DNA of 64,000 nucleotides from Fragilaria radians (taxonomy: Eukaryota > Bacillariophyta > Fragilariophyceae > Fragilariales > Fragilariaceae): NCBI GenBank assembly GCA_900642245.1, contig CAAAJI010000003.1, forward strand, positions 43,647 through 107,646, in the 5' to 3' direction. The notes under the pieces were generated by a model that was not told where the DNA came from, made no database searches, and was given only the letters and a program-made list of their open reading frames with translations. Below, one piece after another: positions 1 through 12,425 of this stretch (its first letter is position 1; each line of letters opens with the position of its first letter). A program made the position numbers and the translations under genes.

Positions 1-398
1 GTAGTTACCTTTGTAGCTGAGGGAGTCTGGGTCGGGATAAACTGGAAAGATAAATGGTTCTAAAATAAAATTAAGCTGCAAAATATTATTTTGTGTAAAT
101 TGTGAGACTAAGAAATTACTTTTCTAGAGCAAGCTAATCTTTTCTTGGCGACCTTTCAAATCCTTGCAAGGATCAACCGAAAAAATAGCTATGAAAGAAA
201 AATCTAACGGAAAACTAGATGTAGAACATCAGTTGATAAAAATACCTGTCAAAACCAGGCACAAACCCAAGGTGACTTTCATCAAGAAAATTACTTAACC
301 AGTTCACTTGCTACTGTTAAAGTTAAAGTATATAAATAGCCACAATATCTTACTATTGACAATAAACACGGATCAGATTTGTTTTCTTTGATCCCTAT

Positions 399-614
399 TT
401 ACTTGAGTACAGAGATTAGTTTCTTATAAAACACTCTTGCACTTTGCGCAAGTCCATAGATTGTTTTGGTTAGTAATGAACAAGTATTAGAATCAGAATT
501 CGTACCTTCTCGAATATTCATATAGACCTCTCCTTGTATTTCCCCGTGTAGGAAAGAAGTCTCAACATCAACTATACAAGCCTTTAGATTCCAAATTAGT
601 TTTGAAGCCAACAT
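399..614 (-). mobile_element. Ty1/copia reverse-transcriptase fragment (relic)
   Basis: A 71-codon open stretch on the minus strand carries the copia reverse-transcriptase signature around VDVETSFLHGE, a following VYMN block, and KTIYGLAQSAR near its end. The same motifs occur at 4.6-4.8 kb in the plus-strand element. No protease, integrase or RNase H was found next to it, so it is an isolated decayed piece. Confidence 0.8.
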
Positions 615-2780
615 GATCCAAAAACTAACATCATTTATTTCAGGGACAAAACAGTATGTTTTCTACGGTGATGGTTGATGACCGATTTTCGGCGCAACTG
701 ATCTCTCAAACGATGAAATGACAAACAATGAAATCAAAATGGTGGCCAAATATGAAAAAAATCGAATAAATAAACCCTTCATGTCAGGTATTGGATCCAT
801 AAACAAGAGAAAAGAAATATAATTACAATTGCACTTATTTTGACTCGATCCATTTCTTCTGAATAAAAAGAAATGAAATGAGATTGGTTGGGGAAAAACT
901 GGGGGAAATAGATTGAAATTTAGTCCCAGTGATAAAATGCACGCGCACCACGTGTCAACACCATCCCTTCATTCAAGGATTGTATGGAGGCTTCCAAGCA
1001 GAAAAGAAAATAATTAAAATAAATAGAAAGTGAAGTATATATCAATGAGGATTGAGCCTACAATCTTAGAGGTTCTAGCGTAAAGTCATTTAGGGATTAG
1101 TGAAGAAAACTGTTAAAGAAAAGAGGATAATTGATGAATAATAAATACTAAATTAAAAATTTTGGAGATTCAGCGATAATCTAACAATTTATACCTCGTA
1201 AGGACTTCAATAGTCTAATGGTAGTGCTAGAATAACTAAAATTGACAACCAAAGTCTCAAAATGTGAGTGCAATAGGTTGAATTTGCATGAGGGATTTTT
1301 TGGAAGTCCTGAGCTATCAATGAGCAATAAATATATTGCTTTGAGCGTAGTGCCATTATAATTCACGCATGGCACGTTTTTGCATCAAGATATTCATTCA
1401 CTCATGTTAATTTCGAGGTTACATCAAAGTCTCAAATTCGGGCCGGCCAGGCAAGTAAATCTTCGTTGCTATAATACATGATTGTGAAATTTTGATGTTT
1501 TTCAAATCCAAACTGACAAGAAAGAATTTTCTTGATGTATTTACATTCGATTCCATGTTACCGTTGGTAGGATACCTCTGTCATTGCTTCAATCAGAACG
1601 TTCTCCCTTTCTTTTACTTCTTATAACTGTTGCAGTCTAAATTTTTATTCAACAGTCTGTTGGTGGATATTCGCCACCACTACAAGCTGCTATAGGGAAT
1701 GTAAAAATGGATCATGCAAACGTCAAACAGTTGTGCAAATTAATTGAGCGAATTCGAAACCCACCTATGGATTATCCAATTATCAATAATTTGAGATCTG
1801 GTTCATACATCTGTACAGTTTCTCTGTTCTGGAGAAGTATCTTATTTGAAATAGTTTTAATGAAAGAATAATGGTTATATTTTGGTAATCTCTTTGAGCT
1901 AACCGTATTGCCTGCGATTATTTTTGCCGCTAATGCTACTTTGTTCCTGGTACTTGAAATCTCCAGGTAGCCAGCCTGGTTGCTGCAATCTTCACTGAGT
2001 TAGCTCATCGTTGTCATCATTGACAAAGATCTACTGCTGTTGTCGTTCCCAAATATTTTTTCTTCGTCCTTCACAATAACTCTTATGCTTCCTATAATAT
2101 ACCAAATTAAAAGCGGAGAAATCCAACTTGGATCTTATTCAGAATAATTAATGAGACCTCTAGATAGAACACGAGAATACTAAATTCATAATGATTCATG
2201 CTATGGAGCTATCTTTACATGGCAAGCAATTGTGACTTGTAAGCTTATCAAAAGCCACCATGTGGCAATATTTTTCTTAATCCAACCTTTGAATAGATTG
2301 CTTTATTCATAAAATTTATGATTGAAGCTTTTGATCAATGACCAAGTCATTAATCCTTTACTTAGATCAGAGTTATCAGGATGTTGAATGTTAAATGTTG
2401 AATGTTATGTATTAAGACTAAGTACAGTATTCAGTTCACAAGAAGTATCAGCTAATTTTCAAGCTGCTTACATATCCTCATAAGGCGATATATATAATAG
2501 CCTAATTCCTGCAAATGAATGTGTATGACACACCATAACAACCCTGTATGCTTTGTTATCCAAACACCAGCCATAACTCCATTAAATGCCCAAGGGCAAT
2601 GATGGAGGACAACTTCTCCCAGGTTAATGTATAACTCTTGAGATAAGTGATCCAAAATGAAATATTTCTTAACTTACCAAAGAAAAGCATGAAACCAAAC
2701 CACAAGATACAGAAATTAGTAGACATGTCTTGGAAGTGTTGAGCAATAGTTGCTACTGTTAAAAGCAGATGTTGTTCTTC
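615..2780. other. Gene-free AT-rich stretch
   Basis: No reading frame here resembles a protein I recognise. Open frames are short and scattered. The only structure noticed is an imperfect inverted repeat with arms near 1201 and 1303, described under rejected items. It probably represents decayed repeat DNA beside the copia element. Confidence 0.4.
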
Positions 2781-5700
2781 GGATAAAGGCATGTTTGATG
2801 TTCAGGATATCAATGAAAACATTCGAGATGGAAATGGGGATCTCTTAACAGCAACTAAGGTTGGTAGTTTCAAGTGTAGAGTCATTCAAACTGATGGAAC
2901 AGCTCTTAATACCATTCTTCATGATGTAAAGTTTGTCCCAGATCTTTGGGTGAATCTATTTAGTATTAATCAAGCTTTAAAGAAAGGCCATATGATAAGC
3001 AATGACAGCACCACCATTTCATTGAGTAAGGGATTGACTAAAATCACCTTTGATGGAGTTTTCAAGGCCAAGGTTGGAGCGGTATTGGGAGTGAAGATGA
3101 TAGAGTACAACAATCCTGTTGCTTTTTCCGCTGTGAATACTGAACTTAAGAAAGGTGGTGACGTTTCATAGATGTTTGGCCATTGTGATTCAGGCAGGTT
3201 GAAAAAGACCGCAAATATTCATGGTTTTAGGTTGATTGGAGAATGTAAAACATGCAAGGACTGCGCAATTTCGAAAGCTAGACAGAAGAACGTTAAGAAA
3301 GAATGGAAGGGAGGAAGTCATATCCCTGAAGAAAGACTCAATATTGATATATTAGTTCCAATATAAATGAAAGATATGGTGGATCCAAATTTGGGTCTTA
3401 ATTGTCAATGATTATTATGATTATTGCTGGAGTTTATTCCTGAAATATAAAGCTGAACTGAAGGATAAGATGTTTACATTATTAACTGATTTACAAATTG
3501 CATGAATTGAGGTCAAGTACATTCGTTGCGATGATTCCGGAGAGAATAAGGCCTTTTATAACGCTTGTCGGGCAAATGGTTTTTTGATAAAGTTTGAATT
3601 TTCTGGTCCAAGGACCCCACATCGTTATTGTAAAGTTAAGAGAAAGTTGCAGACGTCTAACGGGTGAATTCGTCCAATGTTAAATGATGCAGGGTTAGAA
3701 AATGATATTAGATCTGGAGTATGGTCTGAATGTCACTTTCCTATCTAATATCACATCCATTAAGACTCAAGACAAGTGCCCCATTAAGTTGTTATTTAAA
3801 GTTACGCCCAAACTACCTTCCAATTTCAGAACCTTTGGAGAGATGGGAGTAGTAACTTCTAAAGCTGACATTCAAGGGAAGTTGACAAATTACGGTACTT
3901 CATGGGATATTCAGTAGATCATTCTAATGATGTATTTGAATGCTGAATCTTGAGACAAAGAGGATCATTAATTCAAGAGACTTAATTTGGTTGGGAAAGA
4001 ATTTCAAGATATGGTCCAATACAGATTCACAAAATGAAAAGGGTGATATAGATGATAATCCCGATGATTTAATCTCACAACCTAAAGAAAGGAGTCAAGT
4101 CAACAATGATACTCAACTAGAATTAAATGAAAGAATAAACTCTATCGTCAGTTGAAGCGCTTAGAGAGTAGCTTCCATCCAGAAGCTTCAAAAAAATCGA
4201 AAATATTGAGCAAGGAAGGGAGCTCCAACTGGATCAAGCCAATCTTGCGTTGTTCAGTACTTCACTTTCTAAAATAGAACCCACTTCTTTCAATGATGCA
4301 TGGAATCATCCTGATCCTAAGAATCGTGAACTATGGAGAATTGCAATTAACAAGGAATTAGGTGAGGTGGAAAACAAGAAAGTTTGGGAAATAATTAAGA
4401 CTGAAAATGTTCCCGAAGGAAAAAGAACAATCAAGTGTAAGGGGATTCTTAAAATCAAGAGAAACGGCGTATTTTGAGATAGATTGGTTGCCTGCGGTTA
4501 TAGTCAAATTCCTGAAATCGATTTTAATGAGAGTTTTGTCCATGTCATCAATGATGTGAGTTTCAGAATCATGTTGATTGCAAAAATCATATGGGGACTT
4601 CAAGCTTCAATTATTGGTGTTGAGACGTCCTTTCTACATGGAACATTGAGTGAGGAGATCTACATGAATGCTCCCAATGGAATGGACATTGAAGACAGCA
4701 AATGTCTACGCTTCAAGAAGACTATATATGGTTCAGTTCAGAGCGCAAGGGAATGTTATAAGAAGTTAATTTGTGAACTTAAGGACCTTGGATTTTCTGA
4801 AAATAAATCAGACCTTGTTTGTCAAGCAAGAGAAACAAATATGGTATCATGATAATTTTAATTCACGTTGATGATTGTCTTGCTTTGGGTAAAAAAAGAG
4901 ATATCAATCAGTTGATAGCAGATTTGAACTCAAAGGGTTTCTCTTTAAAGGTTGAAATGGACTTGAAAGACTACTTGAGTTATTGAGTCATTGAAAATAT
5001 CGAAAAACGAGAAATTTTGATTCTCCAACCCCACTTAATCAACATGTTAATTGATAAATTTAGCAATGAAGTCTCCAATAAGAGGGTTCATGGAACTCCT
5101 GGAACCCCAAGATTCAAGGTAACTTGTCCGGATGAAGACTCTGATACCATCCATGAAAGTTTGTAGAAACATTATCGTTCAGGTGTCGGCATGCTGCTAT
5201 ATTTAATTGAATATTCAAATCCTGATTTGAGCCATGCCGTGAGAGAATTGTCAAAATGCACGGACAAGGTAACAATGGGAACTTAACAAGAAATGCTTCA
5301 TGTGATCAAGTTTGTTTTGGATACCAAAAATGTTTTCCTGCAAATAAAGCCAAATTTTGACAGTAAATATTCTTGGAATTTGAAAGTATTCTCTGACAGT
5401 GATTGGGCTGGTGATCCAGAAACGAGGATTAGTGTAACAGGTTTCATTGTTTATCTGCAAAAAGTACCTGTTTGTTGGCGTTCAAAGGCGAAAAGAGGCG
5501 TCACATTATCCAGCATTGAAGCTGAATATGCTGCCATGTCTGAAGCTGTCAAGGAGATGTTGGCGATATGTTTATGAATCAAAATTCCTTGACAGGCGTA
5601 CAAAGCCGGCATGTCGATTCTAGGTATCACTTTGTTCGCGAGAATGTGGAAGAGGGAATGATAAAAGTTGAATTTATGAATTCCAGTGAACATGATTCTG

Positions 5701-5795
5701 ATATATTCACTAAGAATGTAAGTCAAGAAACCTATGAAAGGCATGCAGTGAAATTTCTTGGGAGTATTGAAGATTTTAGGAGTGAATGAATGTTT
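2780..5795 (+). mobile_element. Degenerate Ty1/copia retrotransposon, 5' truncated
   Basis: The pol order of a copia element can be followed on the plus strand. It starts with the region after the protease (2791-3171, with PDLWVNLFSINQAL), then the pre-integrase zinc-finger segment (3172-3366, CKTCKDCAISKARQKN), then integrase debris to about 4.15 kb. Reverse transcriptase follows (4250-5250, with GVETSFLHG, KTIYGSVQSA, HVDDCLALG). RNase H comes last (5293-5789, SDSDWAGDPETR, WRSKAKRGVTLSSIEAEYAA, and a terminal IFTKN). In-frame stops break the frame near 3171, 3366, 4478, 4852, 4983, 5164, 5285 and 5577. Gag and the protease active-site segment are missing, and I could not identify LTRs. It cannot be autonomous. 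Confidence 0.92.
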
Positions 5796-6464
5796 TGGTC
5801 TAGGAAGGGTATTGGAGATATCCCTTACGTTCATTCAAAAATTAGTTTTTGTGTTCAGGTTATCCATTAGGGATATTCATAATTGATGAATTGTGTGAGT
5901 CAGCAAATCAATGCGAAATGTAAGTCACCTAGATTGCTGCTTGAAAATATATTGCAAGCATCATGCAGACAATTTTGGTTCATGTTCTTCATGTTGCAAA
6001 GATTCACACAGATGATCAATGAACTAGAATAATCAATTTTGTTTGTTGCTACACACTCAAATTGAAGACCCCAAAAGGACAATTTTGACATACCTGGATT
6101 TCTTGCTTGGCAAAGGCTATCAAGATCTATGATGTAGATCTCTCTCGCAATATTCTTAAGACAAAACTCAATATTACGTCCATACCAAACGCTACTAAAT
6201 AGATTTGTAACGATACGCGAATACAACTACATAAAATTACCGCTATTCACAAATCAAATAAGACTCTTATCAAAGGAAAAATATCTACGAAACTAAATTA
6301 TTATTTACCACGCTTACCATTGAGAATAAAAAAACGCAAGTCCTTCCTAAAAGTATTTTTTCCCTTTCACCTTGGATTGCCTTGGAATTATTTGCTTCTT
6401 TAGCCCTTTCATACTACTTGCTGCATTTATTGTAATTTGCCCATGTGTTTGATGACATCATTGC
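5796..6464. other. Intergenic stretch, nothing recognised
   Basis: This lies between the end of the copia relic and the stop codon of the first ShK-P4H gene. A 108-codon minus-strand frame (5900-6226) has no recognisable motif. Part of the interval near 6.3-6.46 kb is probably the 3' untranslated region of the P4H gene. Confidence 0.4.
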
Positions 6465-7886
6465 TTAATGACATCCTCGCGCAAATACGGATTTGAATTC
6501 TCTTTGATGCAACCATGCATTGGCACCATATTTAATCCCCTTCACTACAGGCAATGCTTGATGTTCCGTGCGTACGTCCTTTTGATTGGGATCTTCATTA
6601 AATACAGAAGGCCAAATAAGGACACGACCACGCTTGGGTTGCACAGTAATATTCAAATGAGGAAAGTTGGTCCCTCCTCCCTCTTCGACGTCATTAAGAT
6701 ACAAAAATACAGTCAAAATTCTCACACCTTCTTGTCGTGAAGTATGATGAGAAATATAGTCGTGGTGAGTTCTATAGAATTGTCCTGGTTCATAACGTAG
6801 AAGCTGAAGATATTCTGAATTGGAATCGGGTACGCCTGTGGCATGGACGATACGATCCAACACCTTTTGAGTGAGAGGATCTTTGAAACATTCTTCAGTA
6901 CACCATGCATTGGTCGACGTGCGACGATCATTAGCGTATCCATCAAAGGTACCATCAAATTTTTGAGCACCAACATCTTTTGAGATTTCGTAACCCCTGG
7001 CGGCACCAAGTTCAATGAGTCGCTCACATTCTTCTTCAGTGACGAAATTTTCCATGGTGACAACCCATGGCCCATTCAAAATTTTGGATTCGGCAGGAGG
7101 ATCTGGCATACTGTGGACTGCAACACTATGATTCTCAATAAAATGTGATTCGGTGGATAAACGAATGAAAAGCTTATCCAAGTCGCCGGGATTCAGTATG
7201 GTAGGTTCTGAGGCATTGTATGGACAACGCGTATCGAAATCAATCAAATGACAGGAGTAGCATGTCGGTGCGCATTGTAACGTCATGAAATTAGGATTCT
7301 TTCAAAAGTTAGTTCAAGGTGAGAGGACGTTGAGAATTAATAATTATCGGGAGTGTCATCCTTACCGCTTCACATTCTCCCAGCATGGCCCAAAAGGCAC
7401 AAAGTTTATTTCTGCAAAATTATATGAAAGTGTTAAATTGATGAAAATAAGATGTTGAGCATTGATGTTGTACATGTGACGTACCGATTTCGACACTTAT
7501 CCTTTACCTTAGTATAGGCTGGATCGACAAAGACAATAGTATCCATATAATTCGTGAAATTTTGAATTCTAGCAAGGATTTCTTGTTGTTCGGTCTCGTT
7601 ACGCCCTTCTTCCTGTTGTTTTACTCCGTGGGGTGTTTCATTGTAATTGATCGTGGCTTCCTCCTTCTCTGCCTTCTCGGTAAGCTTTTGTTTGATGACT
7701 CGTTCCAATCGACGTGAATCCCAATTACAGGATTGACAGGCTACCTGACAATTGGTCAACATGAATTTAGGATTGTTATCACATTCATCTTTGGAAGCCC
7801 AAAATTCACAATGTTCATGTTGATCTTGACAAATCGTCGACGAGTCGCCGTTGTTTTCTTCCGAGGATATCTCACTGTTAGTAGTT

Positions 7887-7918
<32 letters not shown>

Positions 7919-8080
7919 AGAGTCGGTGGTAGTCTCAGTGGCAGCTGCAAGGCATGACCCGTCAGCAGCGTCATTATCGTTATTGTTGCTGGAACAATTA
8001 GATTCAGATACTGATTGAGGATAGACAGTTGTTGGGAATTGTAATAGAATGAAGCAAGTGTAAAGGAGTCGTTTTCTCAT
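6465..8080 (-). CDS. ShK-domain prolyl 4-hydroxylase, copy 1
   Basis: Probable secreted or ER-lumenal Fe(II)/2-oxoglutarate prolyl 4-hydroxylase, 491 aa, in three exons: 8080-7485, 7411-7366 and 7298-6465. Introns of 73 and 67 bp have GT-AG ends and restore the frame exactly. The ATG at 8080 gives a clear signal peptide (residues 1-21); the frame upstream has no ATG. A poly-Thr run (about residues 50-67) comes from a TAG/GTA-type microsatellite. Two six-cysteine ShK-like modules follow (C84-C118, and about C195-C230; the second spans both introns). The catalytic domain shows HxD (H392, D394), the distal His in TEHQALPV (H460) and the 2-oxoglutarate Lys in GIKYG (K470). The C-terminus ends in a conserved Gly-Cys. 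It is divergently paired with copy 2. The substrate is unknown; extracellular Pro-rich glycoproteins are plausible. Confidence 0.93.
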
Positions 8081-8332
8081 GGTGGCACTTCCAATAATAA
8101 AATTACCCTCCAATGGAACAAAATTGTAACTCAAATGCGAACCCGTGAATGAAAACGAGTTCTTGAGTAGTTGCCAGTACTTGATTCGCTGAAGAAATAG
8201 ACGACTTTAAATAATCCTATTCCTAGTTTGTGATTTATTGTCGTTTTCGACCAAAGTCAACAATATTTCCAAACAACAATATTCGTGCAACTTTGTGCGT
8301 CAACCTTCCCTTCCTTCTCACGAAAAAGGCCA
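8081..8332. promoter_or_regulatory. Shared divergent promoter of P4H copies 1 and 2
   Basis: Only 252 bp separate the ATG codons of two head-to-head ShK-P4H genes. Any promoters must lie here, so the pair may be co-regulated. No specific factor-binding site can be named from the sequence. Confidence 0.4.
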
Positions 8333-10007
8333 ATGCGTCATTGTCTTTTGAACTTCTCGTATAGATTCCTCTTATTAGGACTTTGGTTGGGTGTGATTGG
8401 TTATTCGTTTGCGGATGAGACACCCAACAGCGATGGTAGTAGTAGCAGTAGTAGTAATAGTATCAACAATTTAGAACAAGTATGTGAAGCTGGTAATGCG
8501 GCAGCATGTGTTTCCAACAAACCTCGTTGTGATGAATTGGATTTAAAGGATGAAGATGAAGAATATTGTTTGCAAACCGCTTCGATGGGAAAATGCTCTG
8601 TAGAAGGAGAAGAATCTGAAACGTTAAAGCTTCGTTGTCCTAAAGCATGCCGAACGTGTTGGTCGTGTGATAATGTAGCAGGAAATGAACAATGCAAAGG
8701 TATGTGATGAGTATAAAACCATGACATTCGACTTGTTTCATAATTCGATGGAAGCTCACTATGTTTCATTCAGTTTGGGCAGACGATGGTGAATGTAATG
8801 TAAACCCACGTTATATGCTCGTCTATTGTGCAAAAGCATGTAATATCTGTCATTATCAAGGAGACTTAGCACAATTAATGCATGATCGTCTAGTAGAGAA
8901 GAAGCTTGAGGAAGAAAAAGCGCTGCAACTACAAAAGACACAGTATGGAATGGAACAAACGATTACGGATGATGCTAGTCAAAAAACATATGATGCTATG
9001 ATCGATTACATGCAAAATGTGGTAGCAGTCGATCCTAAATTTGAACGCGTACGTGGTGAATGCAAAATGAGGAGTGAAAATTGTGTCTTTTGGGCATCTA
9101 TTGGGGAATGTAATAAAACTCGCGATTATATGATTGTCCAATGTGCACCGGCCTGTCAAACATGTGAAATGTTGGACTTTTCCAATCGATGTCCCTATGA
9201 TCCCCAGGAGCCGACTGCACTTCAACCGGGAGATTTACATGCCTTCTTTGAACGATTAATCTTGCGACAAGAATACAGTCCCACCATCCTCAGTCAACCC
9301 CAGCCAACGTCACCCGACATTTTGGAAGGTCCTTGGGTTGTCACGTTAGATCAATTTTTGACAGATGAAGAATGTGATCGTTTGATTCAAATGGGACAAG
9401 AAGTAGGATATTTGGAATCAGCCGATGTTGGAAAACAAAAATTCGATGGTAAGGTCACATAATATCTTTCTCAAGATCCCTCGATATCCCTTTACTGACA
9501 TTTTGCACCTCTCTAGGATCTTATGATAAAAAAGTTAACACAGGGCGCACCAGCACAAATGCTTGGTGTCAAAAGGATTGCGAAGCAGATCCTCATACCG
9601 TAGCTGTGATTCAGCGTATGGAAGACATTACAGGTATTCCTAGTCCTAATTTTGAATTCCTTCAACTTCTCAAATACGAGGTGGGACAATATTATCAACA
9701 ACACCATGATTACATCGAATTCCATACAGAACGCAGACAGGGAGTTCGAACCCTGACCATCTTCCTCTATCTGAATGATGTAGAAGAGGGAGGAGGAACT
9801 AACTTTCCTCTCATGGGAAATCTCACGGTACTACCCAAAAAAGGACGTGCCTTAATTTGGCCTTCTGTCTTGAACGATGATCCCAATGCTAAGGATACTC
9901 GTACGGAGCATCAAGCGCTCCCTGTTGAACGAGGAGTCAAGTATGGTGCCAATGCTTGGGTTCATCAACGTGACTTTAAAGAACCCTATGCAAGGGCTTG
10001 TATTTGA
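8333..10007 (+). CDS. ShK-domain prolyl 4-hydroxylase, copy 2
   Basis: Probable secretory prolyl 4-hydroxylase, 510 aa, from exons 8333-8699, 8774-9448 and 9517-10007 (introns of 74 and 68 bp, GT-AG). The frame is open upstream to a GTG at 8285, but the first ATG is at 8333. It begins a hydrophobic signal peptide with its core at LLLGLWLGVIGYSFA. Three cysteine modules can be read instead of two. The first is an irregular one (CEAG... to CRTC). The next is a standard ShK created by joining exons 1 and 2 (CDNVAG... CKVWADDGEC... CNIC). The third is CKMRSENCVFWASIGEC... CQTC. The 2OG-Fe(II) domain keeps HHD in QQHHDYIEFH, the distal His in TEHQALPV and Lys in GVKYG. The protein ends in RACI. 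Its 3' end is tandemly duplicated just downstream. Confidence 0.93.
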
Positions 10008-10408
10008 GTTCAACTTGAATGGAACAAGCGTAGAAAATCAATGGGTCAAAAAATATAAATTTCAGTTGAAAAATAGCCTTAGATATAGTTTACTCATGGC
10101 AGAATAGTAAGATAATACATGATCTTGGAATTGCACAAGCTTATAGCATCCAAATGATATTTTATTAGGTAAACATGTCATTGATTTCCCTTTATAAACG
10201 TTTGGAAGGGCTTGTATTTGAGTGTCTAGTAGTATGACTTGAATGAAACAAGTGTAGAAAATCAATAGCATTAGATATAGTTTACTCATGGCAGAATAAT
10301 CAGAAAATATCATGATCTTGGAATTTCATTAAGCTAATTAATAGTATCCAAATGATATTATTTTTTGGGGGTAAACATAGTAATTGATTTCCATTTTTAA
10401 CCGTTTGG
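9992..10408 (+). repeat. Tandem duplication of the P4H-2 3' end
   Basis: Two imperfect direct copies with a period of about 214 bp: 9992-10205 and 10206-10408. Both start with AAGGGCTTGTATTTGAG, which in the first copy encodes the last codons and stop of P4H-2. Shared blocks include TTTACTCATGGCAGAATA, CATGATCTTGGAATT and ATCCAAATGATATT. The second copy therefore carries a dead copy of the gene's C-terminal codons. Confidence 0.9.
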
Positions 10409-10483
10409 GTGTGACAGTTCTACTTGAATGCGAACCTTACAGTATAAAGTTCCTGGTTAATATCTAACAATTCGATTTATTTT

Positions 10484-12319
10484 ATGGATGAGCTGCAGTT
10501 TCATCCTCATTCCATGACAAATTGCTTCCTCCTTCGATTATGGATATTTCATGTCTTGTTGATACGACAGATTAGTTCCAAAGCAACATCGAAAGAATCA
10601 TTGTCTCAAAAAACGAATCCTAAAACATCAACCTTGCCATCATCACGTCCACATATCATTTTCATCATTCTCGATGATTTAGGTTCCCATGATTTAGGAT
10701 TTCACAATGGGAGTGGGATATATACTCCCAATTGTGATCAATTGACATTACAGGAGGGTATTTACTTATCACAGTATTATGTCCTGCCGACTTGTTCACC
10801 CACTCGATCGGCTATTATGAGTGGTATGTACCCTCTCCATACAGGAATACATATTGTCATTCAACCCGAATCGACTATAGGATTACCCCTCCACGTCGAG
10901 ACACTCCCACAAGTCCTTCAGAGAATCGGTAAGTATCAAACTCATGCCGTGGGCAAATGGCATTTGGGACATTCCTCGTGGGAACAAACACCCACCTATC
11001 GTGGCTTTGATTCCTTCTTTGGGTATTATCTTGGTGGTCAAGATTATTATACACATTCACAATTGGGTCGTTACGATATGAGATGGGATAAACAACCAAA
11101 TTGTGGTGAAGGGTGTTCACAAATTGTCAATGAGACTGGGAATTATTCCACACATATCTTTACAAGAGAAGCCATCCGACGGATTCAAGAATATAATACA
11201 AGTTTTCATAACGAATCGTCATCTCCACTTTTCCTCTATCTTGCCTACCAGGCAGTTCATAGTCCCAAAGAAGTGCCTTCATCCTACCAACGCCGGTATC
11301 AATCTCGTCGAGATTGGACGACTCAACGAAAGACATATGCAGGGATGTTAACAGCAGTCGATGAGGGTATTGGAAATATAACATTGGCATTAAAAGAATA
11401 TGGATTATGGGAAAATACAATACTCGTATTAAGTACGGACAATGGTGGTCCCACAGAAGTATGTTCCGTACAGGGATCCTCCAATTATCCACGGCGGGGT
11501 GGGAAGTGTACGGTATGGGAAGGAGGAACATCTGGAGATGCCATTCTTAGTGGACCCTATCTATCTCAGAAGCTACAGATACCTGTTCCTGGGACGTATG
11601 ATGGGATTGTTCATGCTGTCGATTGGCTTCCAACATTAAGTGACATTGCCATGAGTAGTAATGGTGATGGTGATGATGAAGAAGATGATATTGTCTCATC
11701 GAACGATACATTGTTGCCTCCATTACTCGATGGAGTATCTCAATTACAAGCTCTTCGCACAGGACAACCAGCTCGGACGGAAGTCTTTGTGGGGTATGGA
11801 TTTGACCAACATCAATGGTATGGTCCCGCAATTCGCGTCCATCAATGGAAATTAATTGAAGGGACGACTGGTGGTCCAGATGCAAGGAATCCTAAAGTAC
11901 CTGCTGTGTTTTACGACTTTACTACTACGACTGCCTCCAATCAAATGCATCCTCCATTTTTCAATTCTCATCATCAACAACAATCACAATACTTTGAAGA
12001 AAACACGAACAGAAAGACAAGTAGGGATTCCAAATCAAATAATGTTCTTGATAAGGAGGAGGAAGATGAAGGTACCATTGAGAAATCTTACTTATTATAT
12101 AATCTTGAATTGGATCGAGAAGAAAAGTACAATCTTGCCCATATATATCCTGAAATTGTTGCAAAACTTTCCATTCAACTGGAAGCCTACAAACGTGAAT
12201 TTACTCCTGTCCCTCCCGAAAATGAAGATTGTCCCTACCATACAGCAACGACCAATAGTATGGGGCCAATATGGTTGCCATGGTGTAACACATCCAAAAC
12301 ACTAGTCGTCTATGTATGA
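10484..12319 (+). CDS. Arylsulfatase-type sulfatase
   Basis: Formylglycine-dependent type I sulfatase, 611 aa, intronless. It hydrolyses sulfate esters, probably in the secretory pathway or outside the cell. An ATG at 10514 is an alternative start that brings a hydrophobic signal segment (LLRLWIFHVLLI) to the N-terminus. Metal-binding Asp residues are in ILDDLG (D64, D65). The modification motif CSPTR is at C104-R108, where Cys becomes formylglycine. GKWHLG (K158, H160) and TDNGG (D319, N320) complete the active site, and a further His in AVHSP is at 259. The overall pattern (PLHTGIH, HAVGKWHLG, YRGFDSFFGY) resembles the arylsulfatase B/I/J branch. It is longer than animal ARSB because of an acidic, low-complexity C-terminal half (around 395-410 and 510-540). 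It converges on a sulfotransferase 106 bp away. Confidence 0.95.
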   Translation: MDELQFHPHSMTNCFLLRLWIFHVLLIRQISSKATSKESLSQKTNPKTSTLPSSRPHIIFIILDDLGSHDLGFHNGSGIYTPNCDQLTLQEGIYLSQYYVLPTCSPTRSAIMSGMYPLHTGIHIVIQPESTIGLPLHVETLPQVLQRIGKYQTHAVGKWHLGHSSWEQTPTYRGFDSFFGYYLGGQDYYTHSQLGRYDMRWDKQPNCGEGCSQIVNETGNYSTHIFTREAIRRIQEYNTSFHNESSSPLFLYLAYQAVHSPKEVPSSYQRRYQSRRDWTTQRKTYAGMLTAVDEGIGNITLALKEYGLWENTILVLSTDNGGPTEVCSVQGSSNYPRRGGKCTVWEGGTSGDAILSGPYLSQKLQIPVPGTYDGIVHAVDWLPTLSDIAMSSNGDGDDEEDDIVSSNDTLLPPLLDGVSQLQALRTGQPARTEVFVGYGFDQHQWYGPAIRVHQWKLIEGTTGGPDARNPKVPAVFYDFTTTTASNQMHPPFFNSHHQQQSQYFEENTNRKTSRDSKSNNVLDKEEEDEGTIEKSYLLYNLELDREEKYNLAHIYPEIVAKLSIQLEAYKREFTPVPPENEDCPYHTATTNSMGPIWLPWCNTSKTLVVYV

Positions 12320-12425
12320 TGATCAAGAATACAAATGGCAATGAATCATTTTGCAAGTTGGAGGTCATCGTCCATGATTAGATATGCACAATTCAATTCC
12401 ATTTTCCTTCTCTCGAAGGATAGAA

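Noticed and set aside
1198..1312. tRNA-like element: arms AGGACTTC and GGAAGTCCT with an A-box-like TAGTCTAATGG between them
   Set aside because: The spacing between the T-arm-like part and the 3' arm is wrong, the T loop is too long and the B-box match is poor. At best it is a tRNA-derived relic.
8333..10007. ShK modules read as toxin domains
   Set aside because: The modules are accessory domains fused to a complete prolyl 4-hydroxylase, a known enzyme architecture. Nothing indicates a toxin.
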